Shown: positions 34,455-43,780, numbered from the stretch's first letter. The stretch is 64,000 nt of DNA from Nocardioides dokdonensis FR1436 (GCF_001653335.1 NZ_CP015079.1:4216001-4280000), one strand, 5' to 3'. Numbers and translations are program-made. The notes: a model not told the origin generated them from the sequence alone.

Positions 34455-36203
34455 TCAGGGGCGTTCGTCGACCTGCACCCGCAGCTCGACCTGGTTCGGG
34501 TTGCACGCGCGGTCCCCGGGATAGGTGATCACGACCCGTCGGTTGCCCGCCTTGATGGGCTTGCGGCCACCGACCGAGACCCGGAGCCGGCCGTCGCGCA
34601 GCTTGACCTGCTTGGAGCGCCCGCTGACCTTCACTGTCACGGTCCCGGTGGGCGTGACGTCGCGCCCGCGGGGCGGCACCAGCCGCGCGTCGACGCGCAC
34701 CTTGCCGCGTCGCGACCGCGCTTCGGCCACGATCTTGACAGGGGTGGTGACCCGGCCCGCACCCACGACTTCCTGGACGGCGTCGGCGCCCGGGCTGGTC
34801 GCGCGCACCAGCACGCTGATCTGGCTGCCGAGGTCGGCGTCGGAACACCGGTAGCGGCGCCCGGTGGCCCCCGGGACGGCCTTGCCGTCGCGGCGCCACT
34901 GGATCGTGGTCTTGGCGCCGGCCGGTTCGTAGGCTCCCGGATCCACCTCGAGGAGCCGCCCGGGCCTCGTGCGTCCCTTGACCTTCGGGCTGCGGGTCGT
35001 GCGCACCTGCTTCTGGACGTTGCGGTGCTGCTCGACGATCTTGTGCGCCCGCGAGCGTACGTCGGGCAGGCGGGCGTAGAGCAGCTTGCCGGGGCAGGCG
35101 GTGTCGTTGGTGTCGCGGTGCCCGTCGATGACCCGCAGCGCGACGACGGTGCCGGTGCGGTACTTGTCGCTGCCCTCGGAGCGGACCTTGATCTTGCCCC
35201 GGGGCCTGCGGCCGTACTGGTCCAGCTTCCAGGCCGCCATCTTGGCCAGCGCGCCGATCATCGCGTTCGAGGGGGCACTCACCTCGTAGTTGCCGATCGC
35301 CGCGACCCCGGTGGAGGCCGTGTTGAAGCCCAGGGTGTGCGCACCACGCACGGGACGCGTGACGCCCCCGGCCCGGCCCTCCCAGATCCGACCGAACTTG
35401 TCGACCAAGAAGTTGTAGCCGATGTCGGACCAGCCCAGGTTCTGGGTGTGGTAGCGGTAGAAACCGCGCAGCAGCGCCGGCACCTGGGTGCGCGAGTAGT
35501 CGTTGCCGCTGGCGGTGTGGTGCACGTGCATCTGGGCGATGGTCGAGTTGTAGGTGGGCGACCCGTCGCGCCAGGACTCCGTCGCGCCCCAGTCCTTGCG
35601 GGTGCGGATCGTGGGCCGGGGCACCGGCTCACCGGCGCGGGCGAGCGTGGCGCGGCCGGCGACCTGCTCGGCGAGCTCGTCCTGGTCGCTCGCCCGGGCG
35701 GCGGGGTGCAGGAGCACCAGGGTCAGGGCCTCCGGGCGGCTGCCGGCGACCCGCACCTGCACGCCGTCGGCGGCGCCCACGAAGCGCAGGTGCGTGCCGC
35801 GCACCGCGGTGGCCTCGTCGCTGATGGCGTCGGGGTGGTCGTCGAGGGTGGGCAGCACGACCCACTCACCCCAGCGCCCCCCGACCTTGGACCGGATCGA
35901 GAGGTCGGCCGTGCTCTCGCCGAGCCAGGTCAGCGCGACCATCGAGTGCACCGAGGTCGGCAGGTCGCGCGTGGTCCACCGCGCCTGCGACGAGCGGCGC
36001 AGCATCGTGTCGTCGAGCGGCACCTCGAGGGACTTCACGTCCGAGCCACTGTCCGCGGACAGCTCCAACGAGGCACCCGGGGTCGGGTCGTCGGGCTGCG
36101 AGCTCGGGTCGATCCGGACGGCGACGCCGATCGCACCTACGGCGACACCGCCGGCGAGGGCGGCCTTCACGAGGGAACGACGGTGGGTGGGCTCCGGAGA
36201 CAT
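34455..36203 (-). CDS. PGRP-domain N-acetylmuramoyl-L-alanine amidase, Tat-type signal
   Basis: A 582-residue secreted enzyme. Signal HRRSLVKAALAGG is Tat-like. Residues ~190-390 form a peptidoglycan-recognition/amidase domain: RKDWGATESW, MHVHHTASGNDY (Zn His), GWSDIGYNFLVDKFGRIWEGR, and VIDGHRDTNDTACPGK (second His and Cys). The first ~180 residues are a family-specific N-terminal region. The C-terminal third is beta-rich Ig-like repeats, probably for wall attachment. Role: cleavage of peptidoglycan stems. Confidence 0.88.
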   Translation of the reverse strand: MSPEPTHRRSLVKAALAGGVAVGAIGVAVRIDPSSQPDDPTPGASLELSADSGSDVKSLEVPLDDTMLRRSSQARWTTRDLPTSVHSMVALTWLGESTADLSIRSKVGGRWGEWVVLPTLDDHPDAISDEATAVRGTHLRFVGAADGVQVRVAGSRPEALTLVLLHPAARASDQDELAEQVAGRATLARAGEPVPRPTIRTRKDWGATESWRDGSPTYNSTIAQMHVHHTASGNDYSRTQVPALLRGFYRYHTQNLGWSDIGYNFLVDKFGRIWEGRAGGVTRPVRGAHTLGFNTASTGVAAIGNYEVSAPSNAMIGALAKMAAWKLDQYGRRPRGKIKVRSEGSDKYRTGTVVALRVIDGHRDTNDTACPGKLLYARLPDVRSRAHKIVEQHRNVQKQVRTTRSPKVKGRTRPGRLLEVDPGAYEPAGAKTTIQWRRDGKAVPGATGRRYRCSDADLGSQISVLVRATSPGADAVQEVVGAGRVTTPVKIVAEARSRRGKVRVDARLVPPRGRDVTPTGTVTVKVSGRSKQVKLRDGRLRVSVGGRKPIKAGNRRVVITYPGDRACNPNQVELRVQVDERP

Positions 36204-36297
36204 GACCTCGATTGTGCCGACGACGAGGCCGGGATCCTGGGAGGCGCGGCCCTCGTCATCGTGAGAGTCGGCACGTCCGGGCCGCGTGGCCCGCTGC

Positions 36298-36303
36298 TAG
36301 CGT
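36298..36303 (+). promoter_or_regulatory. -10 box TAGCGT, leaderless promoter of deaminase gene
   Basis: TAGCGT, six bases, ATG at 36310. Confidence 0.5.
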
Positions 36304-36309
36304 CGCGCC

Positions 36310-36816
36310 ATGGCAGCCTCCTCGCCCCCGGGCTCGGTGTCGACCGAGGACCTCGTCCACCTGCGCCGCGCGGTCGCGCTGGCCCGCGACGCCCTCGCGG
36401 CCGGTGACAAGCCGTTCGGGACCGTGCTCGTCGACGACCGGGGCAGGGTCCGCTTCGAGGACCGCAACCGCACCAGCGGCGGCGACAGCACCCGGCACCC
36501 CGAGCTGGCGGCCGCGCAGTGGGCCGCCGAGCACCTCACGCCCGCCGAGCGGGCGGCCAGCGTCGTCTACACCTCGGGTGAGCACTGCGCCATGTGCAGC
36601 GCCGCGCACGCCTGGGTTGGCCTGGACCGCATCGTGTACGCCGCGAGCAGCGAGCAGCTGGCCTCGTGGCACCGCGAGTGGGGCGTCGCACCCGGACCCG
36701 TGGCCACCCTGCCGATCGGGGCGGTGGCACCGCACGTGCGCGTCGACGGCCCCGTCCCCGCCCTCACCGAGGAGGTGCGGGCGCTGCACGCCGCCCTGCA
36801 CGGCGTCGAGGGGTAG
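36310..36816 (+). CDS. CDA-fold nucleoside deaminase
   Basis: A 168-residue cytosolic deaminase. The zinc site is HPELAAAQ (His and Glu) plus SGEHCAMCSAA (two Cys; His replaces the usual Pro before the first Cys). AGDKPFGTVLVDDRG is typical of guanine/tRNA-adenosine/pyrimidine deaminase-like proteins. The substrate is not clear; guanine-deaminase-like members are most similar by eye. Confidence 0.82.
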   Translation: MAASSPPGSVSTEDLVHLRRAVALARDALAAGDKPFGTVLVDDRGRVRFEDRNRTSGGDSTRHPELAAAQWAAEHLTPAERAASVVYTSGEHCAMCSAAHAWVGLDRIVYAASSEQLASWHREWGVAPGPVATLPIGAVAPHVRVDGPVPALTEEVRALHAALHGVEG

Positions 36817-36834
36817 CAGACCCGCTGCGCACCG

Positions 36835-37578
36835 TCAGTCGCGCACCGGCACCGGCACGAGCTCGGGCGCCACGTGCAGCAGCGGGGGGCCGAAGAGGCC
36901 CTCCTGGCGGGCGACGTATGCAGCCAGGGCCACGGTCGCGACGGCGGCCAGGACGTTGACGCTGAGCATCAGGATGCTCTTGACCAGCACGAACGTCTCG
37001 AGCGACTGCGACTGGAGCAGCCACAGCGTCACCGACCCCTTCGCGAGGCCGAGCACCGCCCACAGGGCGGTCAGGTGCCAGAAGAGGCGGCGCACCCGCG
37101 GGCGCATCGCGAGCTCGTGGTCCATCGGGTAGAAGTCGCCGGCCAGCCGCGCCACCATCGGGCGGGCGCTGGCCAGCGACAGCAGGAAGAGGAGGGCGAC
37201 CACGCCGTCGCTGATGACCGGCTGCAGGAAGTACAGCCACGTGCTGTCCGCCACGACCGAGAGCAGGGTCCGCCCGGTCAGCATGATCGCGGTCAGGTAG
37301 AGCAGCCCCGAGGCACGGCGCCGCGTCACGAACCGCCACGCGATGGCGCCGTACGACCAGGCGAGCGCGAAGCCGATCGCGGTCCAGATCCCGGCGAGCG
37401 CGAAGACGCCGTAGAAGAGCACGGCGGGGATCACGACGGCGATGAGCAGGCTCATCGAGACGCGCCGCACCACCGAGAGGAGCGTGGGTCGGTGCGGGAG
37501 CAGGTCGGCGAGGGCCGTGGTGGGCGCGGGCGTGGTGCGCTGAGATGCCAAGGGGGCCGGTCCTGCCGGCCTCTGCAC
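36835..37578 (-). CDS. VC0807-like membrane protein
   Basis: A 247-residue membrane protein with about six helices; pairs such as GIWTAIGFALAWSYGAIAW and GLLYLTAIMLTGRTLLSVV and the conserved FYPMDHELAMRPRVRRLF near the middle fit the VC0807-type family, function unknown. The start is uncertain: the GTG at 37578 is given, with a TTG 27 bases in as the next candidate. Confidence 0.7.
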   Translation of the reverse strand: MQRPAGPAPLASQRTTPAPTTALADLLPHRPTLLSVVRRVSMSLLIAVVIPAVLFYGVFALAGIWTAIGFALAWSYGAIAWRFVTRRRASGLLYLTAIMLTGRTLLSVVADSTWLYFLQPVISDGVVALLFLLSLASARPMVARLAGDFYPMDHELAMRPRVRRLFWHLTALWAVLGLAKGSVTLWLLQSQSLETFVLVKSILMLSVNVLAAVATVALAAYVARQEGLFGPPLLHVAPELVPVPVRD

Positions 37579-37721
37579 AACCGGGCTTTGCTCGTGGTGC
37601 CACCGCCGGATGACGGCCTCGGAGGCCCGTCAGGAGGTCCCGCGGTGCGCCCCAGTGTAGGGCCTGCGGGCGCAGAACGGTGTGGTCGGAGGCGCCGGAT
37701 CCCAGGAGGCACACTGGTGGG

Positions 37722-39035
37722 ATGCATCGGTGGCTGAGGGCGGGTCTCCTCGCTCTTCCTGCACTAGCGATCGTCGCGTGCACGGGCGGTGGCCCGGAGC
37801 AGCGGCCCGCTTCCAGCGCTCCCGGGACCAGCACCAGGGCCAGCACCGGGGCCGGTGCTCCCAGCACTTCCGCACACACGGGCACCCCCAGGAGCAGCAG
37901 CGTGACGCCCTCCCCCCTCAGCAGGGCCCTCAGCACGACGCAGCAGAGCGAGCTCGACGAGCAGCTGCGCGAGGCGGCCTGGGCCGACGACGTCGATCGA
38001 GCGCGCCGGCTGGTGCGCCGCGGCGCGGACGTCAATGCGAAGGACGACACCCAGCAGTCGGCGTACCTCGTCGCCACCAGCGAGGGCTACCTCGACCTGC
38101 TCCGGTTGACGCTCTCCGCCGGTGCGCGCGTCGACGACAAGGACAGCTGGAACGGCACCGGGCTGATCCGCGCCGCCGAGCGTGGCCACGCCCTGGTGGT
38201 GGGCCGGCTGCTGCAGGCCGGGATCGACCGGGACCACGTCAACCGGATCGGCTACCAGGCGGTCCACGAGGCGGTCTGGCTGGGCGAGGACACCACGACG
38301 TACGTCGACACCATCCGGGTGCTGGTCGCGGGCGGGGTCGAGCTCGACCGGTCGTCGGTGCAGGAGGGCCTCACTCCCCTGCAGATGGCCGAGCAGCGCG
38401 GGCACCCGCGCCAGGAGTCGGCGCTGCGCGCGGCGCTGACCGCCGAACGCGTCGCGGCTCCCGACGCCGCCCTGCTACGGGCCGCCGAGAGCGGGGACGC
38501 CGACCTGGCCGCGCGAGCACTCCGCTCGGGCGCGGGCCTCGAGACCCAGGACCGCCTCCAGCGCACCCCCCTGCTGCTCGCCGCGACCCACGACCGGGTC
38601 GACGTGGCCCGGCTGCTGGTGGCGATGGGGGCCGACCCCGATGCGCTGGACCACCAGCACGACACACCCTGGCTGGTCACCGGCGTCACGGGCAGTGTCG
38701 CGATGCTGGAGGCGCTGCTGCCTGCGCGTCCCGACCTGGGCATCGTGAACCGCTACGGCGGGACCTCGTTGATCCCTGCGAGCGAACGCGGTCACGTCGA
38801 CTACGTACGACGCGTCCTGCGGACCGGCATCGACGTCGACCACGTCAACCGGCTCGGCTGGACGGCGCTGCTCGAGGCGGTCGTCCTCGGCGACGGGGGC
38901 CCCGCGCACCAGGAGATCGTCCGCCTGCTGCTCGACGCCGGGGCGGACGCATCCATCCCGGACGGGGACGGCGTCACGGCACTGGAGCACGCCCGCACCC
39001 GCGAGTTCGTCGCCCTGGCCCGTCTCCTGCGCTGA
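37722..39035 (+). CDS. ankyrin-repeat lipoprotein
   Basis: A 437-residue secreted lipoprotein with lipobox IVAC (Cys20), a Ser/Thr linker, then ten or so ankyrin-type repeats from ~70 to the end, in two halves of similar sequence (RGADVNAKDDTQQSAYLVAT and MGADPDALDHQHDTPWLVTG; ...IDRDHVNRIGYQAVHEAV and IDVDHVNRLGWTALLEAV). The halves look like an internal duplication. It probably binds a partner at the cell surface; the partner is unknown. The ATG is at the signal peptide. Confidence 0.83.
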   Translation: MHRWLRAGLLALPALAIVACTGGGPEQRPASSAPGTSTRASTGAGAPSTSAHTGTPRSSSVTPSPLSRALSTTQQSELDEQLREAAWADDVDRARRLVRRGADVNAKDDTQQSAYLVATSEGYLDLLRLTLSAGARVDDKDSWNGTGLIRAAERGHALVVGRLLQAGIDRDHVNRIGYQAVHEAVWLGEDTTTYVDTIRVLVAGGVELDRSSVQEGLTPLQMAEQRGHPRQESALRAALTAERVAAPDAALLRAAESGDADLAARALRSGAGLETQDRLQRTPLLLAATHDRVDVARLLVAMGADPDALDHQHDTPWLVTGVTGSVAMLEALLPARPDLGIVNRYGGTSLIPASERGHVDYVRRVLRTGIDVDHVNRLGWTALLEAVVLGDGGPAHQEIVRLLLDAGADASIPDGDGVTALEHARTREFVALARLLR

Positions 39036-39077
39036 CCCGGCCCATATGTCGCGCTGACCCGGCGCAGATGTGCCCCT
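39034..39077. repeat. 22-bp intergenic repeats, 2 units (site A)
   Basis: GACCCGGCCCATATGTCGCG-type unit followed by GACCCGGCGCAGATGTGCCC-type unit, exactly 22 bases apart. They begin in the ankyrin-gene stop codon and fill the gap to the ion-channel gene. Same family as 44851-44975, 46405-46456 and 52002-52067. Confidence 0.7.
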
Positions 39078-39922
39078 CAATCGTCGGCAGGCTCCGCGTC
39101 GGCGAGCTCACGCAGCGCCTGGACGCGGTCCCCGGGTGCGCCGAACTGCTCGTGCAGCACCTCGAGGGCGATCCCGAGGACCCGGTCGAGCCCCCGGGCG
39201 GCCGCGGCGACCTCGTCGTCCGTCGAGCCGGACTCCTCCTGCACGACCTGGTCGAGCCGGACCAGCAGCGGCACCAGGGCGATGCGGGGGTCGTGCTCGC
39301 GGAAGTAGTAGGTCTCGGAGTTCTGCACCAGGTCGACCACGACCGCGCTCATCGAGCTGGTCCAGGCGCGCAGCTGGGCGGCCCGGCCAGGGCCGGGGAG
39401 GACGGTGTCGCCGGCAGCACCGCAGCCGACCTCGAGGGCCAGCGAGCGCCGGCGGGCCAGCGCCGGGTAGATCTGGCTGATCCAGCCGATCGCACCGGTG
39501 AGCACCGCGAAGCCGAGCAGCGCCTCGACCGGCGTCACCAGCCGCATCCACGGCTCGGCGAGCACCACGTCGCCCAGCCCGAGGGTCGCGAGCGCCACCA
39601 CCGAGAGGTAGACCGCGTCCTCGACGCCCCCGCCCTTCGGGATCCCGGGACCGTACGACGCGTCCTGCGGCAGCTGGGGCAGGTAGACGAGGGCGAAGCC
39701 CACCACCAGCAGCGCGAACCAGACGAGCATTGTCGTCGTCACCGCGAGCGGACCGGCCAGCACCTGCGGGCGTCGTCCGAGCCGACGGGCGACGGCCCAG
39801 ACCGCGGTGCACACGTGGGCGCTCAGGGCCCCGTCACCGCCGGGGTGGAAGAGCGTGTGGAAGACGTCGCGCAGCACCACCAGCACGATCACCGCGCCGA
39901 CAACGGTCATCGCGATGTCCAT
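39077..39922 (-). CDS. two-helix potassium-channel-like protein
   Basis: A 281-residue membrane protein. Residues ~60-155 contain the ion-channel unit: AVYLSVVALATLGLGDVVL, where TLGLGD stands for the TVGYGD selectivity filter (Tyr to Leu, Val to Leu), between two hydrophobic segments, with an extra N-terminal helix. The ~110-residue cytosolic C-terminus is helical and has no RCK domain. Ion selectivity is uncertain because of the filter changes. Confidence 0.78.
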   Translation of the reverse strand: MDIAMTVVGAVIVLVVLRDVFHTLFHPGGDGALSAHVCTAVWAVARRLGRRPQVLAGPLAVTTTMLVWFALLVVGFALVYLPQLPQDASYGPGIPKGGGVEDAVYLSVVALATLGLGDVVLAEPWMRLVTPVEALLGFAVLTGAIGWISQIYPALARRRSLALEVGCGAAGDTVLPGPGRAAQLRAWTSSMSAVVVDLVQNSETYYFREHDPRIALVPLLVRLDQVVQEESGSTDDEVAAAARGLDRVLGIALEVLHEQFGAPGDRVQALRELADAEPADD

Positions 39923-39928
39923 GTCACC

Positions 39929-39934
39929 ACCCTA
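39929..39934 (-). promoter_or_regulatory. -10 box TAGGGT, leaderless promoter of channel gene
   Basis: Minus-strand TAGGGT, six bases, ATG at 39922. It overlaps the end of the DUF3152 gene. Confidence 0.5.
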
Positions 39935-40744
39935 GGGCCGTGGCCAGGGGTTCGGCCGGCAGCCGTCCAGACCCAGTGTCTGCTGCAGCATCACCGGCGC
40001 CGGTCGCCCCGGCCCCGGGCAGGTGGCGTGGCCGTTGCCCAGGGCATGGCCCACCTCGTGATTGACCAGGTACCGCCGGTAGCCGGGCAGCCGACCCGCG
40101 TACGCCGGCGCGCCGCGGGTCCAGCGACGGGCGTTGAGCACCACCATCTGACCGTTGCGGCACGACAGCTCGCCGCGGGTGTTCAGCGGCGCACAGAGGC
40201 GGTCGGTCGTCGCCGGGGTGGCCAGCAGGATCCTCAGGTCAGGGTCGGTGTCGGTGGGTTCGAGGAGGCCGGCCTGCCCACCGACCCAGCCCCGACGGTG
40301 CGAGAGCACAGCGCTCACCTCCGCCGCGACCGAGCCAGCGAGGAGGCCCGAGGCCTCCAGGTTGTCCTCGACCTCGACGGAGTAGCGGGTCCGGGTCCCT
40401 GCCGGCGGAGGCCGGGTGACCTCTGCGACGCGGAAGGTCCCGGGACCGCTCTCCGGGAGCGGGGCGGAGACCCGGTCTCTTCCTCGTAGCGGGTCCCCGA
40501 CCCCGCTGCCCGGGGAGCCCGCGGACGCAGCAGCGGTCGCCGCTGGAACCTCCAGCATCGCTGTGGCCTCGCCGGCCGACGCCGCATCTCGGCCGGATCT
40601 GTCACGCAGAGCCGCTTCCACCGCGAAGGCACCGACCCCGACCGCGGCCAGCGCCAGCAGCCCCATCGGGAGCCGCACACGCCTCGACCACCGTCGAGAG
40701 CCCCGTCGGGACGGAGCAGGCGACCGGTGGCGTCCGGCGGTCAT
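39932..40744 (-). CDS. DUF3152 secreted metalloprotease-like protein
   Basis: A 270-residue protein with one N-terminal membrane anchor (MGLLALAAVGVGAFAVEAAL) and a DUF3152 domain. It keeps the zincin motif HEVGHALGNGH and paired Cys (RLCAPLNTRGELSCRNGQ; CPGPGRPAPV...DGC). The usual VMLQQT segment follows. Actinobacterial secreted family, activity unproven. The ATG at 40744 overlaps the multicopper oxidase stop. Confidence 0.85.
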   Translation of the reverse strand: MTAGRHRSPAPSRRGSRRWSRRVRLPMGLLALAAVGVGAFAVEAALRDRSGRDAASAGEATAMLEVPAATAAASAGSPGSGVGDPLRGRDRVSAPLPESGPGTFRVAEVTRPPPAGTRTRYSVEVEDNLEASGLLAGSVAAEVSAVLSHRRGWVGGQAGLLEPTDTDPDLRILLATPATTDRLCAPLNTRGELSCRNGQMVVLNARRWTRGAPAYAGRLPGYRRYLVNHEVGHALGNGHATCPGPGRPAPVMLQQTLGLDGCRPNPWPRP

Positions 40745-42309
40745 GCGACGTAGCTGACGACCGTCATCATCCCCAGCTCGCCGTGGTAGAGGTTGTGGCA
40801 GTGGGTCAGCCACTGGCCCGGGTTGTCGGCGTCGAAGTCGAGGCTCAGGCGTTGGCCGGGGACCACGTTGACCGTGTCCTTGCGAGGCCCGCCCTCGCCG
40901 ATCACGGGCGTGTGACCGTGCAGGTGCATGGGGTGGAACATCATCGTGTTGTTCACCATCTCCAGGCGCACCCGCTCACCCTGGCGCAGCTCCAGCGGCT
41001 CCCGGTCCTCGTAGGTGCGTCCGTTGATGAGCCACTCGCGCCCACCGTCCCCCATCTCGAGCGACATGCTCAGCTCCCGGTCCGGCGTACGACGCTCGAG
41101 GGCGACGGCCTCGGTCGCGGCGAGGTCGTCCAGACGCAGGAGCCGACCGCCGAGCTCGGTGACCCTGGCGAGCTCTCGCGACGAGAGCGGCATGCGCCTC
41201 GATCCCGGCGCCGTGGTGAGCAGGGCGGCCGCGCTCGGGCCTTCCTTGCTCTCGGGACGCGCCACGATCGGGAAGGAGCCGTCCTGGACCTCGATCTCGA
41301 CGTCGTAGCGCTCCCCCATGCCGATCACGAGGGTGTCCACCTCGACCGGGCGCACCGGGAAGCCGTCGGTGTGGGTGACGCGGAGCACGTGTCCGGCGAC
41401 GGCGAAGCGGAAGGCGGTGTCGCCGCTGGCGTTGATGAGGCGCAGCCGCAACCGGTCGCCACGCTTCGCGGGCACGACGAAGGGGTCGCTCGGCAGTCGG
41501 CCGTTCACGAGGTTGGCCGGGTAGACCACGTCGCCGCCGTCGCGCCCCAGCGGCGTGTCCGGGCTGACGCCGGCCATGTCGGCCATGTGGGACCCCATCC
41601 CGTCCATGCCACCCATGCCTCCCATGTCGCCCATCCCTCCCATCCCGCTCATCCCCTCGGCGGCGAGGCGGGCCAGCAGGTCCGCGGGGCTGTCGCCCCA
41701 GCCGTCGGTCCAGTCGTCCAGCACGAGGACGACCTCGTCGGTGTAGCGACCCTGCTCGTCCGGGTCCTCGACGATCAACGGGGCGTAGAGCCCGGTGTCG
41801 AGCTGCGTGCCGACGTGGGGGTGGAACCAGTAGGTGCCCGGGTGGGGCACCACGAAGTCGTAGTCGAAGCTCGCGCCGGCAGCGACAGCCTGCTGGGTGA
41901 GACCGGGCACGCCGTCCATGTCGTTGCGCAGCGCCAGACCGTGCCAGTGCACGGTGGTCTCGTCCGGGAGGCCGTTGGTCAACGCCACCTGCAGCCGGTC
42001 TCCCGCAGTGAGCCGGATCTCCGGTCCGGGGAGCTCGCCGCCATAGGTCCAGGTCGGCACGACCCGACCGCCGAGGTCGACCTCGGTGGCGCGCGCACTG
42101 AGCGTGCGTCGCACCACCTGGCCGCTCGCCGCGCGCTCGCGCGCCGTCTCGGTCGCCTGCACCGAGCCGGCGCCCGGGAGCACGGGGCTGCCCGAGAGCC
42201 CGTCATCCAGGAGGCGGGGCAGCCCGAAGACTCCCGCGGCACCGAGGGCGCCGGCTGTGCCGGCCCCGAGGAGCCATCGACGCGACACGGGAGGCAGCTG
42301 CGGAGACAC
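40741..42309 (-). CDS. multicopper oxidase, Met-rich, Tat-exported
   Basis: A 522-residue exported copper oxidase. Tat signal (SRRWLLGAGTAGALG). Copper blocks: TTVHWHGLALRNDMDG, YWFHPHVGTQLDTGL, MFHPMHLHGHTPVIG, THCHNLYHGELGMM. A long Met/Gly loop (GMSGMGGMGDMGGMGGMDG, ~residue 200) precedes MGSHMADMAG. The GTG at 42309 is chosen because GGAAGGA lies five bases upstream; an ATG at 42354 is in frame but sits inside the operator. Likely Cu(I) detoxification, controlled by the BlaI-type repressor. Confidence 0.9.
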   Translation of the reverse strand: MSPQLPPVSRRWLLGAGTAGALGAAGVFGLPRLLDDGLSGSPVLPGAGSVQATETARERAASGQVVRRTLSARATEVDLGGRVVPTWTYGGELPGPEIRLTAGDRLQVALTNGLPDETTVHWHGLALRNDMDGVPGLTQQAVAAGASFDYDFVVPHPGTYWFHPHVGTQLDTGLYAPLIVEDPDEQGRYTDEVVLVLDDWTDGWGDSPADLLARLAAEGMSGMGGMGDMGGMGGMDGMGSHMADMAGVSPDTPLGRDGGDVVYPANLVNGRLPSDPFVVPAKRGDRLRLRLINASGDTAFRFAVAGHVLRVTHTDGFPVRPVEVDTLVIGMGERYDVEIEVQDGSFPIVARPESKEGPSAAALLTTAPGSRRMPLSSRELARVTELGGRLLRLDDLAATEAVALERRTPDRELSMSLEMGDGGREWLINGRTYEDREPLELRQGERVRLEMVNNTMMFHPMHLHGHTPVIGEGGPRKDTVNVVPGQRLSLDFDADNPGQWLTHCHNLYHGELGMMTVVSYVA

Positions 42310-42353
42310 GGACGACGTCCTTCCTGACGACGGTGTCGGCGGCAGCGCCGACA

Positions 42354-42374
42354 TCTACTAGGTTACGTAGTAGA
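42354..42374. promoter_or_regulatory. operator TCTACTA-N7-TAGTAGA (BlaI-type)
   Basis: Perfect 7-base arms around a 7-base spacer, 45 bases upstream of the multicopper oxidase start. Same arm layout as the site at 43857-43877. Confidence 0.75.
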
Positions 42375-42425
42375 CAAAGAGGATCAGCCCCCGGGGCAAG
42401 GCGAGCCACTCTGCCGCTGCGAGCC

Positions 42426-43397
42426 TCACAGTCCTCCGCACCAGTGCAGGAGCACGCCAGCGAGGGCCGGGCCCAGGGCGAGCGCCAGCGGCAGGGACAG
42501 CTGTGCCGTCAGGACGGTCGTCACCCACCGGCGCTGCGCAGGCGTCACCGGGTCGACAGGCTCCACCAGGCGCCGTACGCGCTCGACGACCCCGCCACCG
42601 CTGGCCGCGAGCGCCACGGACCCGGCAGAGCCCCCGCGGGCGCCGGCCAGGGTCAGCACCGCCTCGACGAGCTGGCTTCGCCGCGCCCCGGAGCCAGCGT
42701 CGTCGGCGTCCATCTCGACGAGGTCGCAGATCCGGGCCAGCGCCACGGAGCTGCCGAACCGGCCCCGCCAGGCGGTCGAGAACGCGCGGGCGACCAGCAC
42801 GGCACGGTGGTGGCGTGCCCTCAGGTGAGCTCGTTCGTGCACCAGCACCTGCTCGAGCTGCTCCGCACTGAGAGCATCCATCGCCCCCTGGCTCACCACC
42901 ACGCGAGGTGAACGGCCGGCGATGCAGTAGACGGTGGGGCGTGCCTCGTCGATCACCACGACGTCCTTGGCCAGGTGCGCGACGGCAAGGGCATCCACCA
43001 GGTCACGATGACGACGTCGCTCTGCGCCCGCACGCCACCAGTGCCGAGCCAGGGTCGCGCCGAAACGGGTGAGGACCAGGCCCACCCAGCCCGCGCCCAG
43101 CAGTGCCGCAGCGACGCCGCCGGACGTGGCGTAGTGGTCGCGCAGCATCATCGTGCAGGCATGCAGGAGCCCGCTCATGTCAGTGCTCGTCAGGCCGGCG
43201 GAGCCCATCGGGATGATCGGGACCGCCAGCACCAGACCTGCGAGGACCAGCGCGAGCAGGACCGCCGCGCCCTGGACCTGCCAGGCCAAGATGCCCAGCC
43301 GTGGCGACCGGGTCACCCAGGTCGCTCGACCCAACCAGCGGGGACCGAGGACGCCGACCCCTCCCGCCAGCATCAGCAGCAGCGCGGGGACGATCAC
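42426..43397 (-). CDS. M56-family membrane metallopeptidase (BlaR1-like)
   Basis: A 323-residue membrane protein with three N-terminal helices, a soluble zinc peptidase loop with VLVHERAHLRARHHRA (HExxH), and a final hydrophobic helix. It lacks the penicillin-sensor domain of BlaR1, so it senses something else or cleaves BlaI in response to another signal. GTG start overlaps the BlaI stop (4 bases): a repressor-protease pair. Confidence 0.86.
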   Translation of the reverse strand: MIVPALLLMLAGGVGVLGPRWLGRATWVTRSPRLGILAWQVQGAAVLLALVLAGLVLAVPIIPMGSAGLTSTDMSGLLHACTMMLRDHYATSGGVAAALLGAGWVGLVLTRFGATLARHWWRAGAERRRHRDLVDALAVAHLAKDVVVIDEARPTVYCIAGRSPRVVVSQGAMDALSAEQLEQVLVHERAHLRARHHRAVLVARAFSTAWRGRFGSSVALARICDLVEMDADDAGSGARRSQLVEAVLTLAGARGGSAGSVALAASGGGVVERVRRLVEPVDPVTPAQRRWVTTVLTAQLSLPLALALGPALAGVLLHWCGGL

Positions 43398-43780
43398 GTC
43401 GCCCCCTCCGCCCTGCCGGCGTCGGATTCGGGGTCGATGTCAGCGACCACGGCGCGCAGCGAGGCCAGGTCAGCCTCCGAGAGCTGCTCGACGAACCTCA
43501 GCAGCACGCCGCCACGGTCGCCGATCCCCTCCATCGCCCGCTCCATCAGCTCCGCGGTGTGACGCTCGCGTGAGCTCGCAGCGCGGTAGACGAACGCCCG
43601 GCCGCGCTTCTCGCGCAGCAGCAGACCTTTGCGGTGCAGGTTGTCCATCACCGTCATCACCGTCGTGTAGGCCAGCGGACGTTCCTTCGTCAGGTCCTCC
43701 AGCACGTCACGCACAGAGGCGGATCGATCCCACGACCACAGGCGATCCATGACAGCAGCCTCGAGCTGTCCCAGCACCAT
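43394..43780 (-). CDS. BlaI/MecI/CopY-family repressor
   Basis: A 128-residue winged-helix repressor: LGQLEAAVMDRLWSWDRSASVRDVLEDL, then RPLAYTTVMTVMDNLHRKGLL as the recognition helix region, and RHTAELMERAMEG. Two operators nearby (42354-42374 and 43857-43877) fit its family's dyads. In this copper-type locus it is likely to work as a CopY-like or stress repressor. The ATG at 43780 is at the family N-terminus. Confidence 0.87.
   Translation of the reverse strand: MVLGQLEAAVMDRLWSWDRSASVRDVLEDLTKERPLAYTTVMTVMDNLHRKGLLLREKRGRAFVYRAASSRERHTAELMERAMEGIGDRGGVLLRFVEQLSEADLASLRAVVADIDPESDAGRAEGAT

Noticed and set aside
42310..42354. ATG at 42354 as multicopper oxidase start
   Set aside because: It overlaps the BlaI-type operator and has no ribosome site; GTG at 42309 has GGAAGGA at proper distance.
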